From contig CAMDOM010000001.1 of NCBI GenBank assembly GCA_945903645.1, positions 54,491 to 118,490 of the forward strand: a stretch of DNA of 64,000 nucleotides, written 5' to 3'. Of the stretch, positions 29,768-39,613 are shown piece by piece. The notes under the pieces were generated by a model. It was not told the DNA's origin. It ran no database searches and saw only the letters and a program-made list of their open reading frames with translations. Within the stretch, counting starts at the first letter, position 1. The number at the start of each line of letters is the position of its first letter. This stretch comes from Chryseobacterium gleum (GTDB lineage: Bacteria; Bacteroidota; Bacteroidia; UBA10329). Made by a program: the position numbers and the translations under genes.

Positions 29768-31023
29768 TTGCCGCGTATGGTAATCACAGGGTCTATTTTA
29801 CTTGCCTTGCGCGAAGGAAAATATCCTGCCATATAGGTGGTGATAATTGAGAAAATACCTCCAATTATATAGAAGTTGGGATTGTAGTTAATAGGATATG
29901 TTTTTATAGTGGGAAGTGCTGCGGTAACGAATGGCACTTGGTCGATGATGGCCGAAACCGCTAAGCCCCCAAGAATGCCTAAGGTTCCACCAAACAGTCC
30001 AATGCTGAGGGCAATTACTATGAAAATTGCATTTACGTCATTGCCAGAAAATCCAGTGGCTTTAAGTATAGCTATCGAATCCATTTTATCGTAAATCATC
30101 ATGTTGAGAATATTGTAAATTCCAAATCCTGCAACAATCAAGAGGGTGATTCCTACCGCATAGGAAATAAGAGTTCTAACAAAACTTCCAGTTTCAAATT
30201 GAGAATTTGCCGTTTGGATATCTAACGCTTCAACCTCAAATAGCTTCCCGTATTGCTTTGCAAGATCTGGTGCTTGAGTAATGTCTTTTAACTTGATTTG
30301 AATATCGGTAACGTATCCGGCCGATTCTCCAAGGAGCTTTTGTGCTGTTGCTATAGATGCGTAACTCTGCACTTTATCCACATCCTGAAGTCCCGACTGG
30401 AAAAAACCAACCACTTTTAGCGGCATTCTGTCGCCTTTGGCCGTGGTTATCTGAATCACATCTCCAATGTTAGCAAGCATTTTCTCGGCAGCTCCAATCC
30501 CGAGAATAATACTGTTTGGGGTATTCTTCAAATCGACATAATTTCCAGAAACTACGTAATCGCTGAAGGTGAAAAGTTTATTCTCAGCATCAACCTCAAT
30601 TCCGTTGATTACCCCCGTAAGGTCAATGGCGCCAACGTTGTAAAACACCTGAGCGGTAATTTTTGGTGCAATACCCAATACGCGCTCATCGGTTCTAAGT
30701 GCTTGCATTATCGCACCGCTATTTCGAATTTCTAATTGTTCATTTTTGGGTTTTACTGACCTAACAAAATTGTAGTGATTTTTATAACCAAGCGCCTTAT
30801 CAATAGGTTGGAATTTCGATGGTTGAATCTCGTTGTATAACCGAATGTGAGGTGTTCGGTTAACAATTAAACTATCGAGCATATCATTTAGTCCCGACAT
30901 AAAACTAAGCAAGGCAATAAACATTGTGATACTAAATGTAACTCCAATTGCAGCTACCAAGGTCTGTTTCCATCTTGCTAGTAGTAATGCTTTGGAAACA
31001 CTAAGTATTAAACCCACCTTCAT
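29764..31023 (-). CDS. FtsX-like ABC transporter permease
   Basis: SKALLLARWKQTLVAAIGVTFSITMFIALLSFMSGLN; four TM layout; overlaps ATPase gene. Confidence 0.92.
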   Translation of the reverse strand: MKVGLILSVSKALLLARWKQTLVAAIGVTFSITMFIALLSFMSGLNDMLDSLIVNRTPHIRLYNEIQPSKFQPIDKALGYKNHYNFVRSVKPKNEQLEIRNSGAIMQALRTDERVLGIAPKITAQVFYNVGAIDLTGVINGIEVDAENKLFTFSDYVVSGNYVDLKNTPNSIILGIGAAEKMLANIGDVIQITTAKGDRMPLKVVGFFQSGLQDVDKVQSYASIATAQKLLGESAGYVTDIQIKLKDITQAPDLAKQYGKLFEVEALDIQTANSQFETGSFVRTLISYAVGITLLIVAGFGIYNILNMMIYDKMDSIAILKATGFSGNDVNAIFIVIALSIGLFGGTLGILGGLAVSAIIDQVPFVTAALPTIKTYPINYNPNFYIIGGIFSIITTYMAGYFPSRKASKIDPVITIRGK

Positions 31024-32102
31024 TCGGTGGGTTTTATCAGTTCATCTTGGGCAGTTATGCCAGACAGAATCTCCACTTGTTTGTAGTCTTTTAAGCCCGT
31101 TACAACCTTTACTGTATCTCCACTGCTTTTTAATACGATAGAATCATTTAGTATGTATTCGCGTGGCACGAGTAGCGCATTATTCTTAGTTTGTAGCACA
31201 ATATTGGCCTCAAAGGTTACGTTGGGATAGAGCAAATCGGGCTGTTTTACAAATTCAGCCTCCACCAAAAATGTTTTGCTTCGTTCGTTCATCATAGGAT
31301 AGATGCGAGATACTTTGGCTTCAAACACTTGGTCTTTGTAGCTGTCTAATGTGACCAAAACAGGCAAGTCCTTTTTGATTTTGAAGATGTCGTTTTCATC
31401 CACTTGCATTTCGAGAAAGAAATGTTGCGCATCGCCAATAACGGCCAGTGCAGTTTGCGGGCTCACCATTTCGCCTTTCACTTTATACAGGCTATAAACC
31501 ACACCATCTACTGCGCTTTTAGGCATAAAATCGCTTTCCATTTGGTTCGAAATGGCCAAGTTGTTTTGCGATTGCGATGAAGATAAATTGAGTTGGCGCT
31601 TGAGGTCGTTGTATTTAATAATGGCCGAACGATAGGTACTTTCTGCGTTATCAAATGCCAATTGGCGCTGTTCCAACTGCACTTCTGAACCTATTTTTTG
31701 ATTCCACAGTTTTTGTTGTCGCACCAATAGCACCGAATCATTTTCCATCCTGCTTTTTGCAAGGGCTATCAATTGTTTGGCATCGGTTAGTTTATCTTCA
31801 TTAGCTTTCAAATCGGCAAATGAGGCCGCAAGCTGAGCGTTATTCTTATTTAATCGCTGGGTTTCGTTTACAATAGAAAGGATGATAGTGCCTTTTTTAA
31901 TCGTGTCGCCTTCCGAAACAAATACCTCATTGATAATGCCACTTGCCGCAGCAAACAACTGATACTGATTTCTGCTTTTTATTAATCCAGACGCATAAAT
32001 GGATTCAGAAATTGCAGCCAATTTGGGCTTTACTTTTTTCACATCCTTGCCGCAGGAAAAAAGAAATATTACCACCATCAAATAGAAGAAACCTAAACGC
32101 AT
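31020..32102 (-). CDS. Periplasmic adaptor subunit (HlyD/MacA-like) lipoprotein
   Basis: Lipobox FLFSCGK; biotinyl-lipoyl-like IINEVFVSEGDTIKKGTIIL; operon with ABC permease/ATPase. Confidence 0.9.
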   Translation of the reverse strand: MRLGFFYLMVVIFLFSCGKDVKKVKPKLAAISESIYASGLIKSRNQYQLFAAASGIINEVFVSEGDTIKKGTIILSIVNETQRLNKNNAQLAASFADLKANEDKLTDAKQLIALAKSRMENDSVLLVRQQKLWNQKIGSEVQLEQRQLAFDNAESTYRSAIIKYNDLKRQLNLSSSQSQNNLAISNQMESDFMPKSAVDGVVYSLYKVKGEMVSPQTALAVIGDAQHFFLEMQVDENDIFKIKKDLPVLVTLDSYKDQVFEAKVSRIYPMMNERSKTFLVEAEFVKQPDLLYPNVTFEANIVLQTKNNALLVPREYILNDSIVLKSSGDTVKVVTGLKDYKQVEILSGITAQDELIKPTE

Positions 32103-32295
32103 AGGACAAAGGTATCTGTTGCTCTAATCAGAAATATGATTAAAGACAGGAGTTTTGAGATATAGATGAATTATAAATTCGAGAGGGGTGGCTGCAACCC
32201 CAAAAGAAATGGTTTAATTTGTCGTCTATTCTTCAACGAAGCGCTATAGCCCTACTTTACTTCTTTTCTTTCTGAATCGATACGTAACGGCCAAT

Positions 32296-33387
32296 TTGAA
32301 ACGGGCGATTGTCTCTGTAATTAACGACCTAGCCACCGACCAACGGGTGCATCGCCATTGCCTTACGTTGCAGGCCAAGGGCTACGATGTGGTACTTATT
32401 GGTAGAGTGCATCATGGTAGCACAACCTTAGCTGAACGCAGCTACAAAATGTACCGCATGTGGTTGTTGGTAGATAAGGGGCCGCTTTTTTATGCATGGT
32501 TTAACATTGCCCTCTTTTTTCAGTTGCTCTTTCGCAGGGGCGATGTGTATTTCGCCAACGACCTCGATACGCTTCTGCCCAATTTCATCGCAAGTACCCT
32601 GAAACGAAAACCACTTATTTACGATAGTCACGAATACTTTACTCAAGTGCCTGAGTTAGTTGATAGGCCAAGGATACAAGCCATTTGGGCTACACTAGAA
32701 AAGGCAATCGTGCCGCGATTGAAACATCCGTTTACGGTAAGTGCCGACATTGCCGAAGCCTACCAGCGGCAGTATGGTGTAAAATTTCAAGTGCTTCGAA
32801 ATTTGCCATTGCTTCAAGAATTCAAAGAGGTTCAACCGGTTCAACCACCCGTTATTCTATATCAAGGAGCGGTGAATGTTGGGCGAGGCGTTGATTTGGC
32901 CATTCGAGCTATAGCTTTTGTTGACCATGCGGTGCTTCACATAGCAGGAACTGGCGATGTGATTGACGAAATGAAACAGCTTTCGCGCGATTTGAAGTTG
33001 GAGAACCGTGTGGTATTTCTTGGCCGCATTCCTTTCGAGAAGCTTGCTGGTTTTACCCAAAGGGCATCTATCGGCATATCGATAGAAGAATCGCTAGGGC
33101 TCAATTATCAGTATGCCTTACCGAATAAACTGTTCGATTACATCCATGCACAGGTACCAGTTTTGGTAGCAAATCTGCCAGCTATGGCCGATGTGGTCAC
33201 CGAATATGGGGTAGGGCAGGTGTTGCATAGCCGCGATCCGGAACAAGTGGCAGCGCAACTAGAAGCCATGCTTGATGCGGATAAACAAAACGAATGGCGC
33301 GCCAATTGCCGTACTGCTGCCTTGAATTTAAATTGGCAGAAGGAAGTAACCGTTTTGGAACAACTGTTAGAAAGATTTCATGATTAA
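32296..33387 (+). CDS. Glycosyltransferase (GT4-like)
   Basis: VSVINDLATDQRVHRHCLTLQAKGYDVVLIGR; NRVVFLGRIPFEKLAGFTQRASIGISIEESLGLNYQYALPNKLFDYIHA. Confidence 0.88.
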   Translation: MKRAIVSVINDLATDQRVHRHCLTLQAKGYDVVLIGRVHHGSTTLAERSYKMYRMWLLVDKGPLFYAWFNIALFFQLLFRRGDVYFANDLDTLLPNFIASTLKRKPLIYDSHEYFTQVPELVDRPRIQAIWATLEKAIVPRLKHPFTVSADIAEAYQRQYGVKFQVLRNLPLLQEFKEVQPVQPPVILYQGAVNVGRGVDLAIRAIAFVDHAVLHIAGTGDVIDEMKQLSRDLKLENRVVFLGRIPFEKLAGFTQRASIGISIEESLGLNYQYALPNKLFDYIHAQVPVLVANLPAMADVVTEYGVGQVLHSRDPEQVAAQLEAMLDADKQNEWRANCRTAALNLNWQKEVTVLEQLLERFHD

Positions 33388-34498
33388 ACACGTTCATCTT
33401 ATCGCGTTCGATGTTCCGTATCCGGCCAATTATGGCGGTGTGATTGACGTGTATTATAAGGTGAAGGCGCTGGCAGACATGGGCGTTAGCGTGCATTTAC
33501 ATTGCTTCGAATATGGACGTCCTCCTGCCAAGGAGCTGAAATCTATTTGCGCTAGCGTAAACTATTACAGGCGGCATACCACTCGGAGCTACCTATTTCG
33601 TAGAAAACCTTACATCGTGGTAACTCGGTCGTCCGATGCTTTGATGGCTAACCTGCTCAAAAACAATTATCCCATACTTTACGAAGGCCTGCATACCTGC
33701 CTTTCGTTAGACGATGAGCGCCTTATGCATCGCCACAAGGTGGTGCGTACACACAATATCGAACACGAATACTACCGCAACTTGGCGGATGTAGAGCGCA
33801 ACCCATTCAAACGCTATTACTTTGGCAATGAAGCGGAGAAGTTGAAACGCTTCGAGCGCATTTTATGCAACGCACAAGCGATAGCAGCCATATCGCAAGC
33901 CGATGCCGCATATTTGGATAAGCACTATCCTAATGTGAACCATATTACAGCGTTTCATCCAAATACAGAAGTGCAATGCCGCGTTGGTAAAGGGGAATAT
34001 TGTTTGTATCACGGCAATTTGGACGTGGGTGAGAACAACGAAGCAGCGCTGTATTTGGTCCGAAAAATCTTCAACGCGATGAACATTCCGTTGATAATTG
34101 CCGGAAGCAAACCATCTGCGGAGTTGCAAGCCGAAGTGGCCAAGTATGCCCATATCGAACTGCGCGCCAATGGTACTACCGAAGAAATACACGATTTGGT
34201 GCGCAATGCTCAAATCAATGTGTTGCCCACGTTTCAGGCCACAGGCATCAAACTTAAATTATTGGCTGCCTTATTCATGGGTAGGCATTGCGTGGTTAAT
34301 CCACCAATGGCGAATAAAACAGGGCTCGAATCATTGTGTTTGGTAGAGGAAAACGACAGACGTTTTTTTGCTGCAATACAACGGCTATTCGCTACGGAAT
34401 TTGCTGAGGAGGATATAGAAAAACGGAAGAAGATACTCCTATCGGAGTTTTCGAATCGGTCTTCTGTAGCATCATTAATGGCGTTGCTTTTTCCATAA
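33380..34498 (+). CDS. Glycosyltransferase
   Basis: Rossmann-like N-terminus (HLIAFDVPYPANYGGVIDVYYKVKALADMGVSVHLHCFEYG), C-terminal EIHDLVRNAQINVLPTFQATGIKLKLLAAL. Confidence 0.85.
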   Translation: MIKHVHLIAFDVPYPANYGGVIDVYYKVKALADMGVSVHLHCFEYGRPPAKELKSICASVNYYRRHTTRSYLFRRKPYIVVTRSSDALMANLLKNNYPILYEGLHTCLSLDDERLMHRHKVVRTHNIEHEYYRNLADVERNPFKRYYFGNEAEKLKRFERILCNAQAIAAISQADAAYLDKHYPNVNHITAFHPNTEVQCRVGKGEYCLYHGNLDVGENNEAALYLVRKIFNAMNIPLIIAGSKPSAELQAEVAKYAHIELRANGTTEEIHDLVRNAQINVLPTFQATGIKLKLLAALFMGRHCVVNPPMANKTGLESLCLVEENDRRFFAAIQRLFATEFAEEDIEKRKKILLSEFSNRSSVASLMALLFP

Positions 34499-34545
34499 GC
34501 ACAGTTTTCGGAGATGGTGCATTACTTTTGAACCAAATTACGTTC

Positions 34546-34703
34546 ATGAGGCGTTTCCTTTCCGATTCGCTCTGCTCTTTATTGTGCCTTCTATAGCCGC
34601 TTGCTCCGATTCGGAAGATGGCACGGGCCACCATTACCTGACATGGGGCACAACTGGTGGCCTAGTTTCGGCCACGGAAACCGATGAAAACGCTTGCACC
34701 TAA
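34546..34703 (+). pseudogene. Possible remnant of a small lipoprotein gene (frameshifted signal peptide)
   Basis: ATG at 34546 gives MRRF..; shifted frame reads RFALLFIVPSIAACSDSEDGTGHHYLTWGTTGGLVSATETDENACT* with a lipobox-like AAC. Confidence 0.35.
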
Positions 34704-34804
34704 GGGATTACAGGTGTTGCGGTTGGAATTTAGCGTATTCACAACCGAATTTGATTGACTGCGAAGAATCGAAAAAACTGGATTTTTAGCAGGATTTATT
34801 TTGA

Positions 34805-36214
34805 TTATTGCTTCAACATCAATTTTACCACTTCAGGGCGGCCATTGGTGGCAATGTCGAGGGCATAAATACCGCTGGGTAGCGATGCAATGTCTATAGT
34901 GATGCGCTTATTGGGCATGGCTGCTGCAAGCATTTGCTGGCCTAGCATGTTTCGGATGGTGATGGTTCTACCGCTATGGGCAGGGGCTTCAATAGAAAGT
35001 TGCACCACGTTTTGGGCGGGGTTAGGCATCAGCATTGCGGTGTAGGCTGTCTGTTGGTCTGCTATCCCAGATGGAATACATGCTCCCGGTGTAGATTCTA
35101 AAACACCGCCAAATAGCGCTGCCACGCAGCTATTGTCGTAGGTAACGTTATCGCATCCACAAACGGGTTCGAATAACGGTGCATCGCAGCACAGGCTGGG
35201 CTGCACGCATATTAGGCTACTATCGATGCAGCCATCTGTGGCATATACCGAATCGCACCACGTATCGCTGCACTGGTCGCCCATATTGTCGAGGCCTTCT
35301 GCGGTAAGGCATACGTCATACCATCCCGGTTGGGCATAGGTGTGCATGGGGTTTTGTTGGAGGTTGCCGGGAGACCCATCGCCAAAATCCCATGAATAAG
35401 AAGTTATGGTAGTTACTGATTCGTTGGCAAAAGTGAAGGCCGTGCCTTCTTTGGAAGCGCTAAATCCTGCCACACACGCACCGCATACCCCCGAAGTATG
35501 GCTGGTAACTCCACCGGTAATTTCGGCTAAGCATGCGTTGCTGTAGGTGATGCCATCACAACCACACACGGGGTCGTACACTGCGAGGCAAAATACGGTT
35601 GGATCAATTTGGTTGGGGTCAACGCAGCCAACAGCTGGATATATCAGCATGAGGTCGTCTACGCGAAATTCGGTGGCTGCTGCTATGATGCCGCAACCGC
35701 CAAACACTTTGCCGCCAGTTATGGTGATGCGACATGAATCCCATGCTACAGCGTTTTGCGATAGCGGAATGGATTGCATGATGTATTCGGGTTGCGAGGT
35801 GGTGCTCTCCCAATAACCTTGATCAACTACAGCACCTTCGAGCAGTAACTCTACGAGGATACTGGCGGTGTCGTTATCTAAAGATTCGGGTCCGTTGATG
35901 CAGGGCGCAAAGCTAAGTTGGCACCAAAAATCGAGCTGCGTAGGGTGGGCACCCGTCACTTCAAACTTTGCGGTGGCATAGGGTTTTAGCACACCATTGC
36001 CATAGAAATTGGCTGCAAACGAGCCACTGTAGGCGTTGGCATCTTGCCGCACGATGTAGGGATCGTAGGGTGGCAGGGTCATGGGATAGCTGTTTGTAGT
36101 CCAATCGGTAAGTTGCGGAGCGCTACTCCAATTTTCCATACCGCTATTGGGTATTTGGGCAAATGCATTTGCCGTGAGGCATAAAAAAAGAAGAATTGAG
36201 CTGATAAATTTCAT
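34805..36214 (-). CDS. Secreted protein with two Kazal-type domains, a PKD domain and a T9SS sorting domain
   Basis: Kazal-like DPVCGCDGITYSNACLAEI and EPVCGCDNVTYDNSCVAAL; PKD TSYSWDFGDGSPGNLQQNPMHTY; C-term LMPNPAQNVVQLSIE..GIYALDIATNG. Confidence 0.88.
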   Translation of the reverse strand: MKFISSILLFLCLTANAFAQIPNSGMENWSSAPQLTDWTTNSYPMTLPPYDPYIVRQDANAYSGSFAANFYGNGVLKPYATAKFEVTGAHPTQLDFWCQLSFAPCINGPESLDNDTASILVELLLEGAVVDQGYWESTTSQPEYIMQSIPLSQNAVAWDSCRITITGGKVFGGCGIIAAATEFRVDDLMLIYPAVGCVDPNQIDPTVFCLAVYDPVCGCDGITYSNACLAEITGGVTSHTSGVCGACVAGFSASKEGTAFTFANESVTTITSYSWDFGDGSPGNLQQNPMHTYAQPGWYDVCLTAEGLDNMGDQCSDTWCDSVYATDGCIDSSLICVQPSLCCDAPLFEPVCGCDNVTYDNSCVAALFGGVLESTPGACIPSGIADQQTAYTAMLMPNPAQNVVQLSIEAPAHSGRTITIRNMLGQQMLAAAMPNKRITIDIASLPSGIYALDIATNGRPEVVKLMLKQ

Positions 36215-36444
36215 GGTGCGAGGGGTGGTTCAGAGTAATGACGCGAAAACTTAGTGTTGCGTTGCCTAAATGTTTCCTTGAATGGGTGATTTTAGTCGAG
36301 CATTGAACACTCCCTTCAAGGCCTCTAAATTCATCGGTTCTTTTTTCATGTGTCAAATTTTAGTGGTTAAAATTATTGACACAGTTTATTGTACACTCTC
36401 TTGCACACTCTCTCTTCATTCCTTAACTTCATCATCACCAAAAA

Positions 36445-37032
36445 ATGAACTCCATCCTCAATCGCAATCTCTTCTTTGTAAAAGAACATACGGGCATCTT
36501 TAAGGCGGCCAACAACTTCGACATTTACGAACCCGGCACCCTCAATATTATTTTGCATTGCCGCGAAGAGAAGTTGGGCATCTTCACCAAGTTGTTTCGG
36601 TTCACCGATTACAAACGCATGACCCCCTTCGATGTGGAAGTAACCACTCCCGATGGGTTGCCCATCCTATCGGTAAAACGCGGGGTGTCTATCTTTCGCT
36701 CCACGGTTCAGGTGCTAGATGAGAATCAGCGGCTGGTGGGCATATTTCAGCAGCGGCTGCTTTCCATTGGCGGCAAGTTTGATGTGTTGGACCTCAACCA
36801 ACGTGTGCTATCCACCCTCAAGGGCCAATGGACTAGCTGGGATTTTAATTTCGAGAAAGATGGAGTACAACTTGCCCAAGTAAGCAAAAAATGGTCGGGC
36901 ATTGGCAAAGAACTTTTTACCTCAGCCGACAACTACATGCTCGAAATTAAAGACACCGTGCTTCCAAACGACCCCCTGCGGCCACTTATACTAGCCGCAG
37001 TGTTGTGCATAGACATGGTGCTAAAGGAGTGA
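36445..37032 (+). CDS. LURP-one/phospholipid-scramblase (tubby-like fold) family protein
   Basis: Fold-family pattern: short N-term, repeated beta-strand modules (DVEVTTPDGLPILSVKRGVSIFRSTVQVLDENQRLVGIFQQRLLSIGGKFDVLD); ILAAVLCIDMV C-terminal helix. Confidence 0.6.
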   Translation: MNSILNRNLFFVKEHTGIFKAANNFDIYEPGTLNIILHCREEKLGIFTKLFRFTDYKRMTPFDVEVTTPDGLPILSVKRGVSIFRSTVQVLDENQRLVGIFQQRLLSIGGKFDVLDLNQRVLSTLKGQWTSWDFNFEKDGVQLAQVSKKWSGIGKELFTSADNYMLEIKDTVLPNDPLRPLILAAVLCIDMVLKE

Positions 37033-37093
37033 TTGAGTTAGGTAATGGGTAAGTAGTACGTTTTACACAAGCGCCATTGCATGTCCAATTTCA

Positions 37094-37132
37094 GAATTCC
37101 ATTCCGCTAAAATTCAGAATTCAGAATTCTAT
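37094..37132. repeat. AATTCAGAATTC-type short repeat upstream of the TonB receptor
   Basis: TTCAGAATTCCATTCCGCTAAAATTCAGAATTCAGAATTC. Confidence 0.5.
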
Positions 37133-37182
37133 ATTCTCTACGCCCATTGAATAGGTTATTTTTACGCCCCAAATCATAGCCC

Positions 37183-39498
37183 ATGAGAATAGTTTTACGC
37201 ATCGCCTTTATGTTAGCAGTGCTGTGCGCCACGGTAGTCGCCTCGCAAGCCCAGCAAGGCAAGATCAAAGGTTTTGTGTACGATAAAGCCACGGGCGAGC
37301 CAGTGCTCTTCACTTCTGTTTACCTTAAAGGAACTAGTTTGGGAGCCGCCACCGATGTAAATGGCTATTATCTCATCTCGAATATACCACCAGGCGATTA
37401 TCAATTGATGGTGACCTATTTGGGATACGACACGGTCAAGGTGGCTGTTTCGTTAGCTGCAAAGGCATTGGTAGCACAAAACCTATTCTTAGAAAAGTCA
37501 AGTGTAAAGCTCAATGAGGTTCAAATTAGTGCCGACAGGGAGGAGGCTACTACCGAAGTTCGCACTTCGGTCACCAAGCTCACTCCAAAGGAAATGAAGC
37601 AGTTGCCCAACGTTAGTGGCGAAAGCGATTTGGCACAGGTGCTTCAGGTGCAGCCAGGCGTTGTTTTTACTGGCGACCAAGGCGGTCAACTCTACATTCG
37701 TGGAGGTTCTCCTATTCAAAATAAAGTGTTGTTGGATGGTATGATTGTCTACAATCCGTTTCACAGCATAGGATTTTTCTCGGTATTCGATACCGATATT
37801 ATCAAAACTGCCGACATCTACACAGGAGGGTTCAATGCCGAATATGGCGATCGTATTTCGTCCATCATGGACATTAAAACCCGTGATGGAAATAGGAAAA
37901 GCTTCAGTGGAAAGCTCTCTGTCAATCCTTTTGGAGCCAACGTATTGCTCGAAGGTCCGATTTTGAAGATGAAAGAAGGCAGAGGAGGTAGCCTGTCGTA
38001 TTTGGTATCTGCCAAAACATCCTATCTCGAACAGACATCCAAATTGCTGTATTCCTATGCTGGCGAAGATGGGCTGCCGTTCAATTTTACGGACGTTTTT
38101 GCCAAACTATCGTTCAATAGTACAGCTGGCAGTAAGGTGAATTTATTTGGATTTAGCTTCAATGATAATGTGAAATTTCGCTCGGTGTCAGACTACCGTT
38201 GGAATTCCTACGGTGTGGGGGCCAATGTGATAATTGTGCCGCAGGGTTCATCAGTGTTGTTGGAGCCTTTTTTTAACTATTCCAACTATCGCATCGAGCT
38301 TTCAGAAACCAACCAACCCTCAAGGTTTAGCCAAATTGGAGGATTCACCGGTGGAATGAACTTCACCTATTTCTTGGGTAAGAATGAGTTGAAGTTTGGC
38401 CCGTTCTTGCAAGGATTTCAAACCGCTTATGAGTTTACAAACTCCGTGGGAGCGCGTATCGGTGGCGATGAAACCTACAATACCACCGACTTTGGCGCGT
38501 ATGCCAAGTTTAAATGGAACATAAAGAGCAAGTTGCTTATCGAGCCTAGTTTCCGCCTGCACTACTATGCTTCCCTTGGTGTAGCATCGCCCGAACCTCG
38601 CTTGGGCATTAAATGGAACGTGACCAAATGGATGCGGGTGAAATATGCTTTTGGCCTTTTTGCGCAGAATCTTATTAGCGCCAACTCCGACCGCGATGTG
38701 GTCAATTTGTTCTACGGATTCCTCACTGCTCCAGAAAATTTGCCCAAAGAATTTGATGGCAAAGAGGTGTCGAATCCCTTGCAGAAAGCCATGCATAATA
38801 TAGTGGGTATCGAGATTGACTTGGGCAAGCGCCTCACATTCCAAGTAGAGGGCTACATCAAACAGTTTACTCAATTGTCTAACGTAAACCGCAATAAACT
38901 TTATCCAGAGTCCAATACCGACCCGACCATTCCCGAAACCCTCAAACGCGATTACATTATCGAAACGGGTAATGCCATGGGTATCGACTTTGTGTTCAAA
39001 TACAGCTACAAGCGCTTGTATTTGTGGGCCGTGTATTCTCTGGGGGTGGTTACGCGTAATGATGGTATTCAAGAATATTATCCTTCTTTCGACCGTAGGC
39101 ACAACGTCAATTTGGTGGCAGCCTACACCTTCGGCAAAAATCTAAACTGGGAAGCTAGTGTGCGTTGGAATCTAGGCTCGGGATTTCCGTTTACCCAAAC
39201 CGCTGGGTTCTATGAAAATCAGCAGTTTGACAATGGTATTGGCACCGATTACACCACCCAGAATGGAAGTCTTGGTGTGCAATATGGCGAATTGAACAAA
39301 GGGCGCTTGCCATTCTACCACCGCCTAGACCTTTCTGTGAAACGTGATTTCGAAATCGGGAAAACAGTCTTGGGCGCAGTTATTGGCATCACGAATGTTT
39401 ATAACCGCGAAAACATTTTCTACATAGACCGTGTAAGTTACGACATCGTGAAACAGCTACCGATACTTCCAAGTTTGGGCGTTTCGTGGAGGTGGTAA
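37183..39498 (+). CDS. TonB-dependent receptor with carboxypeptidase-like regulatory domain
   Basis: Signal peptide, KIKGFVYDKATGEPVLFTSVYLKGTSLGAATDVNGYYLISNIPPGDYQL, plug QVQPGVVFTGDQGGQLYIRGGSPIQNKVLLDGMIVYNPFH. Confidence 0.95.
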   Translation: MRIVLRIAFMLAVLCATVVASQAQQGKIKGFVYDKATGEPVLFTSVYLKGTSLGAATDVNGYYLISNIPPGDYQLMVTYLGYDTVKVAVSLAAKALVAQNLFLEKSSVKLNEVQISADREEATTEVRTSVTKLTPKEMKQLPNVSGESDLAQVLQVQPGVVFTGDQGGQLYIRGGSPIQNKVLLDGMIVYNPFHSIGFFSVFDTDIIKTADIYTGGFNAEYGDRISSIMDIKTRDGNRKSFSGKLSVNPFGANVLLEGPILKMKEGRGGSLSYLVSAKTSYLEQTSKLLYSYAGEDGLPFNFTDVFAKLSFNSTAGSKVNLFGFSFNDNVKFRSVSDYRWNSYGVGANVIIVPQGSSVLLEPFFNYSNYRIELSETNQPSRFSQIGGFTGGMNFTYFLGKNELKFGPFLQGFQTAYEFTNSVGARIGGDETYNTTDFGAYAKFKWNIKSKLLIEPSFRLHYYASLGVASPEPRLGIKWNVTKWMRVKYAFGLFAQNLISANSDRDVVNLFYGFLTAPENLPKEFDGKEVSNPLQKAMHNIVGIEIDLGKRLTFQVEGYIKQFTQLSNVNRNKLYPESNTDPTIPETLKRDYIIETGNAMGIDFVFKYSYKRLYLWAVYSLGVVTRNDGIQEYYPSFDRRHNVNLVAAYTFGKNLNWEASVRWNLGSGFPFTQTAGFYENQQFDNGIGTDYTTQNGSLGVQYGELNKGRLPFYHRLDLSVKRDFEIGKTVLGAVIGITNVYNRENIFYIDRVSYDIVKQLPILPSLGVSWRW

Positions 39499-39504
39499 TC
39501 CGTT

Positions 39505-39612
39505 AATTACGACTGATGAATTTTGAATTACGAATGGTACTAGGATATCTAACGCAAGCTTTATGTTTACGGTTAATTCGTAATTCAGCATTCGTAATTC
39601 ATCATTAATTAA
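39505..39612. repeat. Long-arm AT-rich inverted repeat downstream of the TonB receptor
   Basis: GATGAATTTTGAATTACGAATG ... CATTCGTAATTCATCATTAATTAA; arms separated by about 45 nt. Confidence 0.6.
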
Positions 39613-39613
39613 A

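Noticed and set aside
38320-39102. 260-aa minus-strand ORF inside the TonB receptor gene
   Set aside because: Fully antisense to a well-supported CDS, no recognisable domain; shadow ORF from codon bias
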